This document shows positions 45,848 through 57,714 of a stretch of 64,000 nucleotides of DNA, in pieces. This DNA is from Dicyema japonicum (Eukaryota; Dicyemida; Rhombozoa; Dicyemidae): positions 1,188,912 through 1,252,911 of the forward strand of contig RDEW01000013.1 of NCBI GenBank assembly GCA_011109175.1, written 5' to 3'. Positions within the stretch are counted from its first letter, which is position 1. Each line of letters starts with the position of its first letter. A program made the position numbers and the translations under genes. The notes beneath the pieces were generated by a model that worked only from the letters and a program-made list of their open reading frames with translations, ran no database searches and was not told the DNA's origin.

Positions 45848-46755
45848 TTAAAAGTTTTTTTGTCCATCAATCGTTTTTTTATTTGTTCTTGTTGAAATTC
45901 TTTTTCCAAAGGAATCCTGGTCAATAATAGTTTTCGTCATTTTTTCTTCTTTTTGGAATGACGATATAATATTCCATATCGATGGATGACGATATCCCGT
46001 CAAATTGTATAATTTATTGTTCCACCCTTCACAATAGTTATTTGTTCTTTGTTTATTATTGAGTGTAGCTTCATACACATTCCATAAATTTGGAGGAAAC
46101 AATGGAGCAATGTGCTGTATTCTATCAGCTAAGGGGTTTTCTTGATCATTTAAGCAACGATAATAACCGCGAACATATGTTCTATCAAAATAATCTAATA
46201 TATATTTTGGATCTGGAATATTTTCTGGCATATTATTCATTAGGAATTCTATTCCTTCTTCCATATCTTGAATGGGTAAAAACGCAAGAGCGTCTATCAT
46301 TGCGCAAAAAATGTTAAAATTAATATTTTCTTTATATTGTTTTACTAGATGCAATTCTTGAATTTTTCTCCAGGTTGACTGTCTTAGATGATAATAACAT
46401 CCTCTAATATGTATTCGTCTCCCAAATACTGCAAGGACAGCTCGAAATATCGAATCTTCAAAGTCTGCCATAATAGTTTCAAGACGAAATGGAATATCTC
46501 AGAGATCGAAAATATTTTTTGGAATATGTAGAGACAAGCGTTGATTCCTTAGTGTTCGCTTGAAAGAATCTGCAGAAGGGAGAATAATTCTGGTTGCTGT
46601 TTCACATTGAGACACAACCTTTGAATAGATTTGTAAGGGATTTTTTTGACTCGTTTTAGCAATAAGTTTTGCTTCGTTGCACAATTTCATCAGTTTTATT
46701 TGACTTTCGTCAAATTCGTGATTGTGAGAAATTCCTTCTTTGGGAAATTCAACTT
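45848..46755 (-). pseudogene. MULE transposase, internally deleted
   Basis: The minus frame runs from HNHEFDESQIKLMK (about 46725), the end of a FLYWCH-like zinc finger, through LPSADSFKRTLRNQRL (about 46580) to a TGA at 46501-46499. It then continues in the same frame with IPFRLETIMADFEDSIFRAV and GCYYHLRQSTWRKIQ (MULE domain). It ends with RTNNYCEGWNNKLYNL, the conserved C-terminal region. About 150 residues between the finger and 'ETIMADFE', which should include a catalytic Asp, are missing. The protein cannot work alone; the element needs a helper. Confidence 0.85.
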
Positions 46756-46861
46756 AAAATCCGTATATTGATTAAGTCAAAAAGATTAAACCAAAGCGAA
46801 AAAAGTCAAGGTCAAAAAGATTAAACCAAAGCGAAAAAAGTCAAGTCAATTTTATTATATT

Positions 46862-47015
46862 AGGAATCCTTGGCCCCCAAGCAGATGAGTTGGTTCGTAA
46901 GATCGGCTCCATGATTCAAGCTGTGACCAAGATCTGCGAGAGACTAGTTGGTTCCGAGAACGTATCTCGTTGGCTATTGTTAGGGGAAATAGCATGGCCA
47001 TTCAGATGCCTTAAT
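46862..47015 (+). pseudogene. LINE endonuclease C-terminal fragment carried inside the MULE
   Basis: The plus strand reads LGILGPQADELVRKIGSMIQ (from about 46861) and, after a shift, SLAIVRGNSMAIQM (about 46966-47010). This is the 'ETLG..GP.A..LV..IG..I ... LS.AIQRGN..A' end of the same retrotransposon class whose 'RPDG..WDV' part flanks the MULE. It is GC-richer than its surroundings, lies between MULE internal repeats, and is opposite in strand to the flanking relic. Confidence 0.65.
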
Positions 47016-47343
47016 TTAATTTTTATTCATTTGATAATTAAAAAAAATTTTATTATTACCTTGAAATTCTTAAATTGATTTAGTCAAAGCGATTATACCA
47101 AAGCGGAAAAAAAGTCAAGTCCGTGATTTCGTTAGCGGACTTGACTTTTTTTCCATTTTGCGCTAAATTTCGAAAATTTATAAGGGAAAAATTTTCAAAA
47201 ATAGAAAAAAAGTCAAGCGGAAAAAAGTCAAGTATTGAAAAAATTTTTAAAAATTAAAAGATGCTAGTAGTATCAAAAAAATGCGATATAAACTAAAAAA
47301 AGACGACTTGACCTTTTTTCCGCTTGACTTTTTTCCGCACTCC

Positions 47344-47480
47344 AGGAGTTACAGGCCACTAGCGATGATTGGTATGAAGGGAAAGAAACGTCCACAAAAA
47401 TCCGAACTCCAATTCCTCCGAGTCTCACTGGCAGCGTGGCTTGATTCCATGAGTAATCCTCGAACCGGACGTTAAAGATA
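47344..47480 (-). pseudogene. Restriction-like-endonuclease LINE relic, upstream part
   Basis: The minus strand reads QATLPVRLGGIGVRIFVDVS and then FPSYQSSL, matching the 'LP...GGLGIR....L..PAYLSS' stretch that precedes the endonuclease motif in this class. It is continuous with 45249-44985 once the MULE and one target duplication are ignored. Confidence 0.6.
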
Positions 47481-47802
47481 CGTTTTGCTGTTGTACGGAA
47501 GATCTCGTTAATCTGTGCGAGTTGGTCACACTAGGTGAAATGAAACATGACAAAGCTTTTGAATACTTCTATTCTGAAAGTCATCAATTGTAGATTTTGC
47601 ATTTAGTGTAATTTATTTCCAGTCCAGCATCCAACAGTGCAAGAATTATCATTTCCAAATTCCGGAAAATAGTATCCGGGGGTCCTCCGAGGACCGCATC
47701 ATCCAGATAAATTGAGGGGCAAGCGCGTAAGTTTGCTGATTTTTTCTATTGCAAGACATTTTCTAATTGTTTTTATTTTTTGACAATTTATTTTTAATGT
47801 TA

Positions 47803-48118
47803 ACCCCGGATACACCGAAAAAGAAGTTAAAGTAAACAACTAATTAAGTGTATCCAGTTTCCACTTCTACAGAAACAGACTCTATCCGGAATCAGCACAA
47901 AAGGTAAGACGTCCATTACATGCAGTTGTGGAAACCCCTCCAGTGGAGTGGGGAAGAGCAAATGATCCTTTTTCGTGCCGGCCTGGCACTGGGCATCACC
48001 TAGACAAATGGATCACATGACGCCACTCTATTAGGAAGAGAAAGGATGGAACAGACAAGCAAGCAAAAAACTTCAACCAATTAACCACGCAGCACCACAT
48101 GGCGCCACGCGGCCACAA
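47803..48118 (-). repeat. SINE-like repeat M1
   Basis: Near-complete minus copy from tail 'ttaaccccggatacaccg' to head 'accacatggcgccacgcgg'. Very similar to 1518-1855. Confidence 0.75.
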
Positions 48119-49148
48119 CACTTTTAGGATTAATAGTAAAGAACAGAAATTAGCATAATATTAGGAGATTTAATAATAAAACATATTCTGCATTTCTGAT
48201 ATGCACATTGGTCTCCTACAAGTTAGTGAGGCTGGGGTACTTAACTAACATTAAACAGATAATTTAAATGTCAAAAATTGACATTTAAAAGTCGAGAGGT
48301 AACACTTATGTTACAATGACGGGACTATGTCGACAAACTTTTTCATCTCAATATCATTCAACCACAAGTCGATATATAACATTAATCTTCCTTAATCTCA
48401 TTAATGCCACAGTAATGACTATAAATGTCGCAACCTAGGTCAATGTTATGAATGATCTCGTCTTTGATACTATTCTTGAAATGTAATAATAATCGAATTG
48501 ATCGACAAATTTTTTTGAATAAAAGAAATCAAGAGCCATCGTGTCATTTTAGGTTCGCCTACACAGTCTCGTTCCGTTCAATTAACCTGATAAACTCTGA
48601 TATGATCTGTTAATTAAAAGGAAAATCAATAAAGTCAAATTAACAAATCGTTCAAACAGCCAAGAGACAATGACCCACTCAATGGGCTGTCGAAACCACA
48701 ACGACTAAGATAGTCGTCTAACCATACCATGATAGCGTTTTTGACCCTGACAGTAACACTTTATTATATTGCCTAAACTACAACAGTAATTATCGTTACT
48801 ATGGAAACACAGTCATTAAATAAAAGGATTTAAAACGGAATTTTAAACGGAATTATAAAAGGATTTTAAACGGAAAATGGAATTATAATTAAATTAGTCA
48901 TTCATTAAAGGACGAATAACGTATCTAGTTGTGACTCGATTTATTTATCTAAGATCACCTAGGGAGAAAGGTATCTAAGCCAATTAGATAAGTGATCCCA
49001 GTTTCTACTAACTCAAGACTCAATCAATATATTTTTGAAAACAAGATTTCAACCAATTTATTTATTTAACAAAAAATATTTATGTAAAATAATTTAAATT
49101 TATTTAATATTTTTACAAATATAATTTGAATAAAATAAATTTAGTGCT
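48119..49148. other. Upstream region of the mucin-like gene
   Basis: AT-rich, no recognised repeat or coding signal. The last ~150 bases before the start codon are very AT-rich, with several TATAAAT/TTTAAAT-like runs. None can be singled out as a promoter. Confidence 0.3.
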
Positions 49149-50705
49149 ATGCGATGTTTTTTCCGTTTTCTATTTCTATTTCTCCTCCCAATTGCAAAAA
49201 CCGGTACGAGTCATTTTTTCTAAGATTTATCATTCATTCTTTATTTTCTAGATTCTGTCGGCATATTCTCAAATGAGATAACCCCCCAGTCTAGACACGA
49301 AGACTCACAGAAACCACAAAACAAGACTTCTACAATAATTTTCTCAAAATTTACTACAAATTCAAATACCACGTTTTCGGCTTATCAGAGTCACGCTACA
49401 TTAAATTTGAGTCACGTTTCGACAAATAGGGTCTCAATTCAACGCAGTCCGGCTCAGTTATCAACTCTAAGAAACTCTACGCTTAGTACTTCCGAACATG
49501 AAAACTCCCCTAAACCAGCTGTGAGCAGTCTGAATAGGCACACTGAGTCATCTACTGTGGGTGTCTCTTCTGTGAAGTATTTGAATATGCCCAATGGTGG
49601 ATTATCAGACATAGCCAATACATCCACTAGGAAAATCAATAACAATCGATATCCAACTGTGAATATTTCTACTAGAACTGAGAATATGGCTGATCACATT
49701 GTCAGTGAAACCATTACTAAGGCCACAACGATGACGCCTGAAATGATCATCAGAGATCCCACTGAGAGGATCACTAATAAATATTCAGCGAATATTACAT
49801 CCCCCAAGGATAGCGAAACCATGGATTTGTCTAGTACAGTAACACGTCAACCGAAAACCACTCAATCGTCATCCAAGAAGATCTCTTATGCTAAATCCGA
49901 AATTACTAAGGAACATACGACCCACACATTTCAACCAAATACAGAAGAGCCAAATGAAAGGATCCCCGACAGGAATTCTGAGTATTCTATAAGCCCTGAT
50001 AGGACAACGAATAAATCTACTAAGGTCGTTCTTCTACCGAAAACCAGAGATTCAAGTGAGGGGATTTTTATTAAAGGCCCAGGTGAAAGAAGAGGTAAAG
50101 CTACTGCAGTCACATCTCGACCAAAGAACAGACACCCAACTGAAAAGATCTCTGATAGGACTCTTGAAAATTCTAAAACCATCGGTAGGACAACAGCTGT
50201 ATCCACAACGCTGACTCATCTACCTAACACAGGTAATTTCTCAACGGAGAGGATTACTCAATCTAATTCGGACTTTAGTAAAGATTTTGATGATACTACA
50301 AATAAATCTACTGCGACTGGTCATCGATCCACTATTCCACATATTCATAACAAGAATACGAAATATATTGCTGATACGACAAACAGGACAATTCCACATG
50401 CAAAAAATACTACATCCTCTAAATCACCAGTTGAACAGATTTCTTCTACTACAAAGAAGCTGATAAATCAAGGAAATGAGAGTACTCATAATAAAATCAT
50501 TGGAATGAGCACCACAGGTAGTCTCAAGAATATCGAAAAATGGTCACAAAATTCAAACTCCACAACAGATGGCAGAATTTTGCCGCCAAAAGATTTAAAA
50601 TTTAAATATGAACACGAGCTTTTTAGTGTGTCTAGTAAATACGTAATAATTGGTGCGTTTACATCAGTTTTAGTCGCCGTAGGTTTTCAGTTTTTTGATT
50701 TTTAG
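49149..50705 (+). CDS. Ser/Thr-rich secreted or surface protein (mucin-like), two exons
   Basis: Exon 1 (49149-49203) encodes a signal peptide, MRCFFRFLFLFLLPIAKT. A 48-nt GT-AG intron (49204-49251) follows, and exon 2 (49252-50705) completes 1,509 nt, 502 aa. Unspliced reading hits a stop within 8 codons, so the intron is needed. The body is rich in Thr, Ser, Asn and Lys, with loosely repeated segments such as 'TE.I....EN.T...DRTT..ST' every 30-50 residues. This suggests heavy O-glycosylation. Near the C-terminus, YVIIGAFTSVLVAVGFQFF is a membrane helix or GPI-type signal, followed by two residues. No known family recognised. Unlike neighbouring genes it has no frame lesion. A role at the cell surface or in the body covering is inferred from composition only. 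Confidence 0.8.
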
Positions 50706-50789
50706 TAATGTTGTTTCTCTGCACATCCTTGTGGCGCAAAATATCAATAATTAGTCGTAAAGGACACTATAATCCTCGACAGGCTGAGT

Positions 50790-50906
50790 ATGAAGCATCT
50801 GCTTTTGTGGATATTTGCACTACTACCATGCTTGCCAGACGAGAGCGACTTGTTTGAGTTTTATAGACAATCATTTTTTAAAAATTATGCATTTTTTGAT
50901 TTGTAA
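50790..50906 (+). CDS. Short signal-peptide ORF or first exon
   Basis: The frame MKHLLLWIFALLPCLPDESD... (38 aa) begins with a good signal peptide 84 bp after the mucin-like gene. It may be a very small secreted peptide, the first exon of a gene with further mini-exons, or chance. No downstream exon could be joined. Confidence 0.3.
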   Translation: MKHLLLWIFALLPCLPDESDLFEFYRQSFFKNYAFFDL

Positions 50907-50989
50907 CCCACGTGGTTATTATCCATTAGGATCTTACTAGTGATTGTCTTTGATTGAACTAACTCGTTTGTTTTTTCTTTTTTAAACAG

Positions 50990-51620
50990 ATTAATTGACT
51001 ATCATGACAACTACTGAAGTCTAGACGGACTCTATGTGATCGATAGTTTTCAGTGAAATACCTCAATTGCTGAATCTCTACTAAGATATATTAGTGCAAT
51101 GTTAAGTATACTTAACGCTACAAAGATGTACCTGATTACGCCTAAGTGTAATTCGAAGGTATATATTTGACGATGATGATCCTCACGACGCAGATTTTGG
51201 AATTGAACTGCTTTGAAATTATAATTTTAATAAGTGATCTTGTAGAATCTATTCTGTCAACAGGTTATATTGTCCACTTATTAACAACTTTCACTCCTTT
51301 TATATGGAGATATTTTCATTGACAGTAAAAAGACGCAGTCGAATTATATGATCGATAATCTCTAATGAAATTTTTTAGTCGATAAATTTCTTGAATTTCT
51401 AGCCAACTTTTTTGACGGCAAATGGAAGTATTTGAAGTAATATATTTCACGATATTAATCATTACAACTACTTTATGTGAAGACTTAACAAATCGATTTC
51501 GGAATTCAAAGTCATAACCGTGAAGAGTCCCTGTCAAGAGACAATCAACTACTTATCAACGACTCATTTAATATACGTTACATGGAGATTTCACTTTTTT
51601 TCTTTAACGAGAGTGAGGCA
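50990..51620. repeat. Two diverged direct repeats of about 300 bp
   Basis: 51000-51310 and 51310-51600 share blocks in the same order ('atatgatcgata..tctaatgaaat', 'atatttcac/tatatttgac', 'catggagatttcac/tatggagatattttca'). On the minus strand both carry a similar short frame (51537-51316 is the longer). Nature unknown. Confidence 0.4.
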
Positions 51621-52665
51621 GACCAATAGGGCTGTCCAGGAAGGATAATCTTCATGGATTGGAAAGAATAGTGAGTCCTCATTGATTGTGAGGTAGAATC
51701 CACAACTAACCCCTATCTACTAGAAGTGGTATTTGCTATTAAAGAGTAAATCATAACAGGTCAAAACTGGTACTTTTCTGTCATCCGCCAATATGAAAGT
51801 CAATATTCAACGAGTTTTTCTGCGAACAAAAGTGGATACATTTTGTAGACAACGGAGTCCCCCTAAGAGAAATTGAAAAATTTCGTACCATGGTATCGAG
51901 AGTAGAAGCAATTTCATGATCGGATTCAACAAGTTCATTAGTCATGTCGAGATTTTCATGTGTGTTTCCTGCAAAGAGAAAACTGATTATGACTATAATT
52001 GACAGACTAATTCTCTCTCCTTACTGAGTCATGCCGGCGCTTGTTGGCTGGCTGTTAAGTCAACTCATAAGTTGGGAAGACTCGTGTTGGATTGGGAGGA
52101 CTCCATTAAATTTGACAACTTTTTAAACTACCGTTGAATAATTAGTCAAATGAATCCCACTAGTCCGCTGTTAATATAAACAGTCGTCTTTTGGTAATGT
52201 GGTTACGTGCCTAGTTTCTGATTAGCCAACAATCAGTGAAGATGCCTAAAATAAATAGTTACAAGAGGATGCTGACATCTAAAATTGGCTCTTACTGCAA
52301 ATGCGGGGATATAAGTATTAGGCTGACGTGAAACTGGTTTTTGGAATCATAGTGTAGTGAATGAAATAAAAAATTCCAAAGACCACGGTAACACGGAACT
52401 ATCAACGTGACCTCGCACGATCCAACTTGACACAATGTTTTTCCCTCGATCCCACGCAAGTGCGTATCGGCCATATAACTGGATACTCGTAGTCACAACG
52501 ACACGTTCCTCAGTTCTTACGTATAGGGACTACAGAGGCATTGAAGACTTGGACTTTCCAGAAGTTTATCTTTTCGTATTTTAAAATTTATATTAAATAT
52601 ATAAATTTATTTATTAAATAAATAAATGAATAAACGACATAATCATGTTGTTTTGCTTATCTTAT
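51620..52665. other. No feature recognised
   Basis: No coding frame with support, no repeat match elsewhere in the window. Confidence 0.3.
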
Positions 52666-52669
52666 TGTT

Positions 52670-53400
52670 TATGAATTAACAGAAATTGCTAGAAGGGACA
52701 ATGACTATGAAGTCGCCCCTCAAATGTTCCAAAGAATGCTCAATTCCTTAATCTACTGGTTAGAAGGACTACGCAAGAAGATGTCACCCATAAAATCAAT
52801 TGTCGCCTCTTCATCACGTACAGACAACATTACTCATGGAGGCCTAAGACCACGATTAACGATGTTACAATCTCTTTTACGGCCGCTTTAATCATCCTGG
52901 GAATGAAGTTTGATCAATAACTTAGATTCGCATGACATATTGAGATTCGCATGACTGTTGATCTTGAAATGATCTCAAAACCCATCAGAAGGAACGCTGA
53001 GTTCCCTTTCCGCTGTGTATCAATAATTTGTACAAGCAGCTTAACCTACGCAAGTGAATCGTGGTCGATGGTCATTTTCCACTCCTCTCTTCTGAAACTG
53101 TCCGCAATCCTGAAATCCGTCAAAAGATTTTTCGGTTGAAGCTTTTTGTCTTCTCTATAAACAATTTTTAGTGGACTACTTCGCAAGTTTGTAATGGGGA
53201 TCTACTCTGCCTAGAAGCTCCCTCATGAAGCAATGAGCAAATACCTAAAAAACCGTCCTAGATACGAGATAATCATATATATTTTCTGGAGAGCAGCTCG
53301 TCCACATCAGATAGGACCTCTCCTGTGTCGGTGTGAGTTGAGTTAGTTAGGAACTTTTTCTTTTCTTTTAACCCGGTGCCCTCGGGTAATAATAATAACA
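52670..53400 (+). pseudogene. LINE RT relic with TAA-type tail
   Basis: The plus strand reads PQMFQRMLNSLIYWLEGL and KKMSPIKSIVASSSRT (about 52715-52830), the 'L..L..W.......N..K.K....' region after the RT catalytic box. It continues with TSSLTYASESW (about 53030-53065). A 3' end 'cctgtgtcggtgtgagttg' plus 'gggtaataataataacag' (53325-53405) recurs at 61225-61320. Frames are broken. Confidence 0.6.
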
Positions 53401-56400
53401 GAAAGAAATAATTTATTCATTATTGATTTAAATTTAATGCTGTCAGTTGTAAACTACATAAAACCGTCCTACTCTTTTGCTTAAGAATGAAATAAAAGGA
53501 GGGTTTTCCGAATCATTCAATGATTTAGCTGAAGCGAAAAATCTTCAAACGGACGACTATTTCAGTGTAAACTGATCAACAAAACAAAAAATTCTTAATC
53601 CTTTTTCAAGAAGGTAAACTGCAAATATTTGGAAATAAAATCCTAACCCGTATTAGAAGACAAACTGGTAGGCTAACACAAGTTGGAAATATAAAAACTT
53701 CAACCCACGTGATAACTCAAATACCAGATTCTCAAAACTTAGAACAACTTCAATATCAAAGAGTCTATAAAACGCGTTTAACGTATTTTATATTACAAGT
53801 ATCATCTTTTATTCACAAGCCAAAATCACGGTGCATTATCCAGCACTTAACACAGAGTCTTGAGTGTTCGGTAATTTTAGAACATTACTAAGGTTTCCCC
53901 TAAACCGATTGGCAAGGACAATGATATCAGTCACTCAAAAAACTTGGATCAGTCAGAATGGAAGCCAGATATTTGGCCTTCTAATGACAAGGTTACCAAG
54001 CTACCTGGTTTTGGTTCTCATGGTCTGACTGAACTGTATTATATCGATCAAAGATTAAGTTCCTAATGGGTAAATCTAGCAAAAAAGTTGATTAGAATTA
54101 AAATGGAATAAATATAAATAAGGTCAATAAAGTCAATTTTTAGGAAAAGTCTCAATTATGGATAAAAGCATTAACACCTAAAGAGTACCCCTCATGACAG
54201 CGAGACCAATGTTCTAGAAAATCCACCGTGTCATTCTAAGCTCTCTCTTCCTACAATCCACGGCTTCCGAAAATAAATAACTAGACTCATTAATTATTTT
54301 AAACAGAAAAAACTAATAACTTGTTATTTTAAATAAAATCAGATTAAAAGACGGAAAATATATTTAAAAAATGTGGTGATTCAAGTTTACTAGTAAAAAC
54401 GAATCAGAAGGTTGAAAATCTAAATCAAGTCAACCGTAGCATTATCTACTAAGGTTTAGCAAATTTTATTTTTACTGCTTGTCTCAAATAATAATCAACT
54501 TTTCTTAATTATTGAGGAATTCTTAAATCAATTGATTTAGGATAAAATATAGAAAATGGGTCAAATATGCAATTTAAGTAAAAAATAATTTTATTTCTAA
54601 ATAAACTGAAATGAAAAGATAGAAAAAAGTAGAAATCAACATGAAATTTCGTTGCAATCATAATTTTAAAATAATTCAGGTGATAGGATATTTTAAGAAG
54701 GATTTTGCATAATGAATGAAAATAAATAAGAATTCATAAGAAAAATATCAATTTAATTCCAAATTTATACTGGTAATTTTTTTATAATTTTTTTCTTATA
54801 TTTTTTAACTATACCAGATATATCTGAAAATGTTATATCCAATTCTCAGATCGGTGTGAGACGTATCTTTTCTTAGCATCACGTTTTTGAGTATCCGCCA
54901 TTGAGAACCTTTTACTGAATTAAGGAAGAGGAGGATTATTTTTGACGCCAGCAAGACATTAGAAATATCCTAAGTTTGAAAATTTAATTACTTTCATAGG
55001 AATACAATAAAGCAAGAAGTATGAAAGAAATTCTTCGAACAAGTAGGTACCGATATGAGAATCGAGACCTCAGCTAAATGCGACTGAAAAAGCTCGTGAG
55101 ACTGAAACTTTCAATGACTATAGATGATTGAGAATTAAACGAACAATTGATAAGATCTATAAAAATCTGAGAGAACGAAATTAAGACTAAATAATAATAC
55201 TGCACTTTACGAAGAGCCATATTATGTATATCTCCTTCCAGGCAAGGCACACACTTTATTTTAAGTAAATAATTGTTATCATAACTAATCGATGCGAGTA
55301 AGACTAAAAAAAAGAGTAGGACTAAACAATTCCCATTAACCCAATAAATAGTCCAATTGTAACTAATGACTATCTAGATGTCCTGGTAATCGTTGAGTAG
55401 CTTTTTCTGATCCATAAATTCCTATAAATAAATAATTTGATCAAACATTGTCGTATAATTCGGTATTTCTCGATTTATCTAAAACTTTTACCAAAGCAAT
55501 TAACCCTTCTAAGAAATTTAACCGAAAAAATCACAGTCGATATTACGATCAAGAATGAGAAAATCGAAATGGATGCAACAATTATAGCCATTCTTTTATT
55601 ATCAATCTACTAATGAGTAGCATTTATTACCCAGTTATGAACTTTATCAGCAAAGTAGACTAAATCTCACAAAACTAGAAACCTTTCTGATGATGAATCG
55701 AATTAGCTTTCTGCTTTGCTTTATCCACATAGATGTGGTAAAGAATCTTGTTGTATTTTCGTAATGAATCTTTTATAATATTAATGAATCTTTATACTAG
55801 GATGATCATTTTTATTTAGGTCACTGTGCTCATTTCTTTCATGATAGTTAATATTTTCGGACAACTGATGTTTTTGATCTGAGTCTTCGTTTCTATGATA
55901 ATTCCTGTGATTTTCACGGGGATAAAATGCTTTATAATCTTCTTCTTATTGTATTCTTGGGGATAAAAAATCATTTTTAGTACGTTTGGCCTCATGGTTT
56001 TCATGAGGATGAATGTGATCTATATTGTGGTTTTTCTCATGGCTGTTGCGAGAATAAAAACGATTTATAAATTTATCTATACTACGAATTTCTTCACTAG
56101 TAGAATCTAGAATTAGATTGAACTTCAACCCATAGATAATTCATTTTCATAATCTGACGGTTTCACAATGCTTTTCGAAATTTTCTCTGAGTTCTGGGAT
56201 ACTTTAGTCGCTTCTTCGTTCGATTGATCCTGACTTTTTGCTGATGTTGTTGTTTTTTCTTCAGTCGATTCTTCGTTCGATTGATCCTGACTTTTCGCTT
56301 GTGTTGTTGTTTTTTTTTCAGTTGCTACTACTCTGATTGGGGCCGTTGTGGTTTTTTCTAATAGTTTGTATAGAATTAAGAATATTTGTTGAATTAAAAT

Positions 56401-56420
56401 AATCTAACCTTTCCGATGAA
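53210..56420. repeat. Segmental duplication, copy 1
   Basis: From 'atgaagcaatgagcaaatacc' to the membrane-protein gene, this ~3.2-kb stretch aligns in the same direction with 61125-63990. It spans the LINE tail, an unassigned spacer, an inverted piece of array half Y (about 54.5-55.2 kb), a SINE relic and the membrane-protein gene. Identity is clear but moderate, so the duplication is not recent. Confidence 0.75.
55190..55330 (-). repeat. tRNA-SINE 3' fragment
   Basis: 'aataatactgcactttacga' to 'gcaaggcacacactttattt', the tail and 3' body of the tRNA-SINE. The counterpart in the other duplication copy is at 62785-62930. Confidence 0.6.
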
Positions 56421-56450
56421 ATCCAAACTTACTAAATATTTTCGCTTAAA
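55475..56450 (-). pseudogene. Single-pass membrane protein with Thr- and His-rich ectodomain, copy 2
   Basis: Minus exons: up to 56409 (..FHRK), 56357-56130, 56106-55798, 55769-55683, 55659-55631 and 55606-55475. Introns are 51, 23, 28, 23 and 24 nt, all GT-AG. The ectodomain begins with a Thr-rich part holding a repeated unit around AKSQDQSNEE, then a His/Asn-rich part (HIHPHENHEAKR, YPRENHRNYHRNEDSD). The last exon encodes MAIIVASISIFSFLIVISTV, a membrane helix, then KFLRRVNCFGKSFR. Within exon 56106-55798 a T-run is one base longer than in copy 3 and an in-frame TAA follows (near 55935), so this copy is broken unless that is an assembly error. First exon not found. Function unknown; His-rich repeats may bind metal (inference). 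Confidence 0.6.
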
Positions 56451-56739
56451 TAAATTTTAAAAAATAATACAAATTAGATCTTTAATTTTGAAACTTTGAC
56501 TATTCTGAAAGAGTAGTAATAGACTCAATATTATCATCTAAAAAGTTGACTTAACAGTAAACCATTCTATCTGTGTCTCTTTAAATAATATGCTTTATTT
56601 ATTAAAATATTGGTTCTCCACTGTAAAATTTATCATTATTCATTAAATAATTCAAATAATAATAAAATACCTTTTTAGATTAGTTTTCGTAAATAAAAAA
56701 AAAGTTTTCGTTATATTATTTTAAATGCAAACGATGTCA

Positions 56740-56900
56740 TCATTCCTTTAGGAACAGTTCCCTCTATGGCGACTACACTAGTTCAGACATACCTTGATCG
56801 TATGATGAATTGGCTAAAATTCAATAAACTGTCTGTGTCATCATTAAAATCTAGTTTCACCTGTTCACGTCTTATAGTCGGTACAAAAAGTACCTGAAGT
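56740..56900 (+). pseudogene. LINE RT fragment
   Basis: The plus strand reads LVQTYLDRMMNWLKFNKLSV then SSLKSSFTCSR, the helix after the RT catalytic box in jockey-like LINEs. Only this piece is recognisable. Confidence 0.5.
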
Positions 56901-57714
56901 CTTGTCAATTAGTTCAGCATGCTGCCAGACGCAAAACCACATGGGCTTGCTACAGAAACAAAAAAATAAAATAAATATTTTAAACTAATCGATTACATAC
57001 TGTGTAATTGGACACTCAAATGACGACTAGTGGACACCCATCTCATGGAGTTACATACGCAAACAACAGTGAATAGATCATAGTCACCTAGCTAAGACTC
57101 CGAAAGGTTTATAAAATAACTTATGTGAACTGTGATAAACTCGGGAAAAAACATTATATTACTGCAAAAATCTCTGCAATTTCTGCAGAGTCCGGGATTT
57201 TTAAAATAATCCGAAGGGCACAAAGTACGGGTGACAATACTCCAATCTTTTCGACATGTTCTTAAGGTGTTTTCAAATGTTCAGTCTGATATGGTTTACC
57301 ATTTTAGACATCATTTACCATTTATTACGCCTCTCACTGTTTTGGATCACGAGACCTTTTTAATCTCTCGATGGAGTGTATTTATTCTGCATTTGAGGAG
57401 ACCTCAGCTCGCCTTAATTCATAGCCTTAATTAAGTTCCAAATTGAGAGATATTAAATAAAAAAGTTCCAATCACCACTGTAAAACCAAGTAGAATTTTC
57501 TCCTGGTGGAGTCCTGATCTTTTTCAAGTAAACTACATGCCTTTGTCACCGTCCAACGTGGAACTCCGTCAATTTTTTTGGCATTTTTATAACATTTTTC
57601 CTGACTCTAATTATTTGATTTAGTCAAATATACCAATTTTTTTAAATCCATTTGATGTCTGGTCATAATTAATCCGGAAAAATATTATATAACGATTAAA
57701 TTTTACTGTTCTAT
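56900..57714. other. No gene recognised
   Basis: One plus frame (57231-57434, 67 aa) has no family resemblance or splice support. Otherwise unremarkable. Confidence 0.3.

Larger units (their letters stand above)
45250..47343 (-). mobile_element. MULE (Mutator-like) DNA transposon with long terminal inverted repeats
   Basis: A 2,094-bp element bounded by a 9-bp target duplication aggagttac (45241-45249 and 47344-47352), the size typical of Mutator-like elements. The terminal inverted repeats extend about 250 bp, starting gg.tg.ggaaaaaa and containing repeated 'ggaaaaaaagtcaag' motifs. Inner matching parts include 'tttagcgcaaaacggaaaaa' near 45460 and its inverse near 47150. Inside are a deleted MULE transposase (minus) and a fragment of an unrelated LINE (plus). 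Well-matched ends and an exact duplication suggest a fairly young insertion. Confidence 0.9.

Noticed and set aside
49454-50206. Minus-strand frames over the mucin-like exon
   Set aside because: Shadows of a long, compositionally biased plus-strand exon with signal peptide and splice support.
50790-50906. Toxin-like small secreted peptide
   Set aside because: A signal peptide alone is not evidence; no Cys pattern or homology, so it is listed only as a short ORF.
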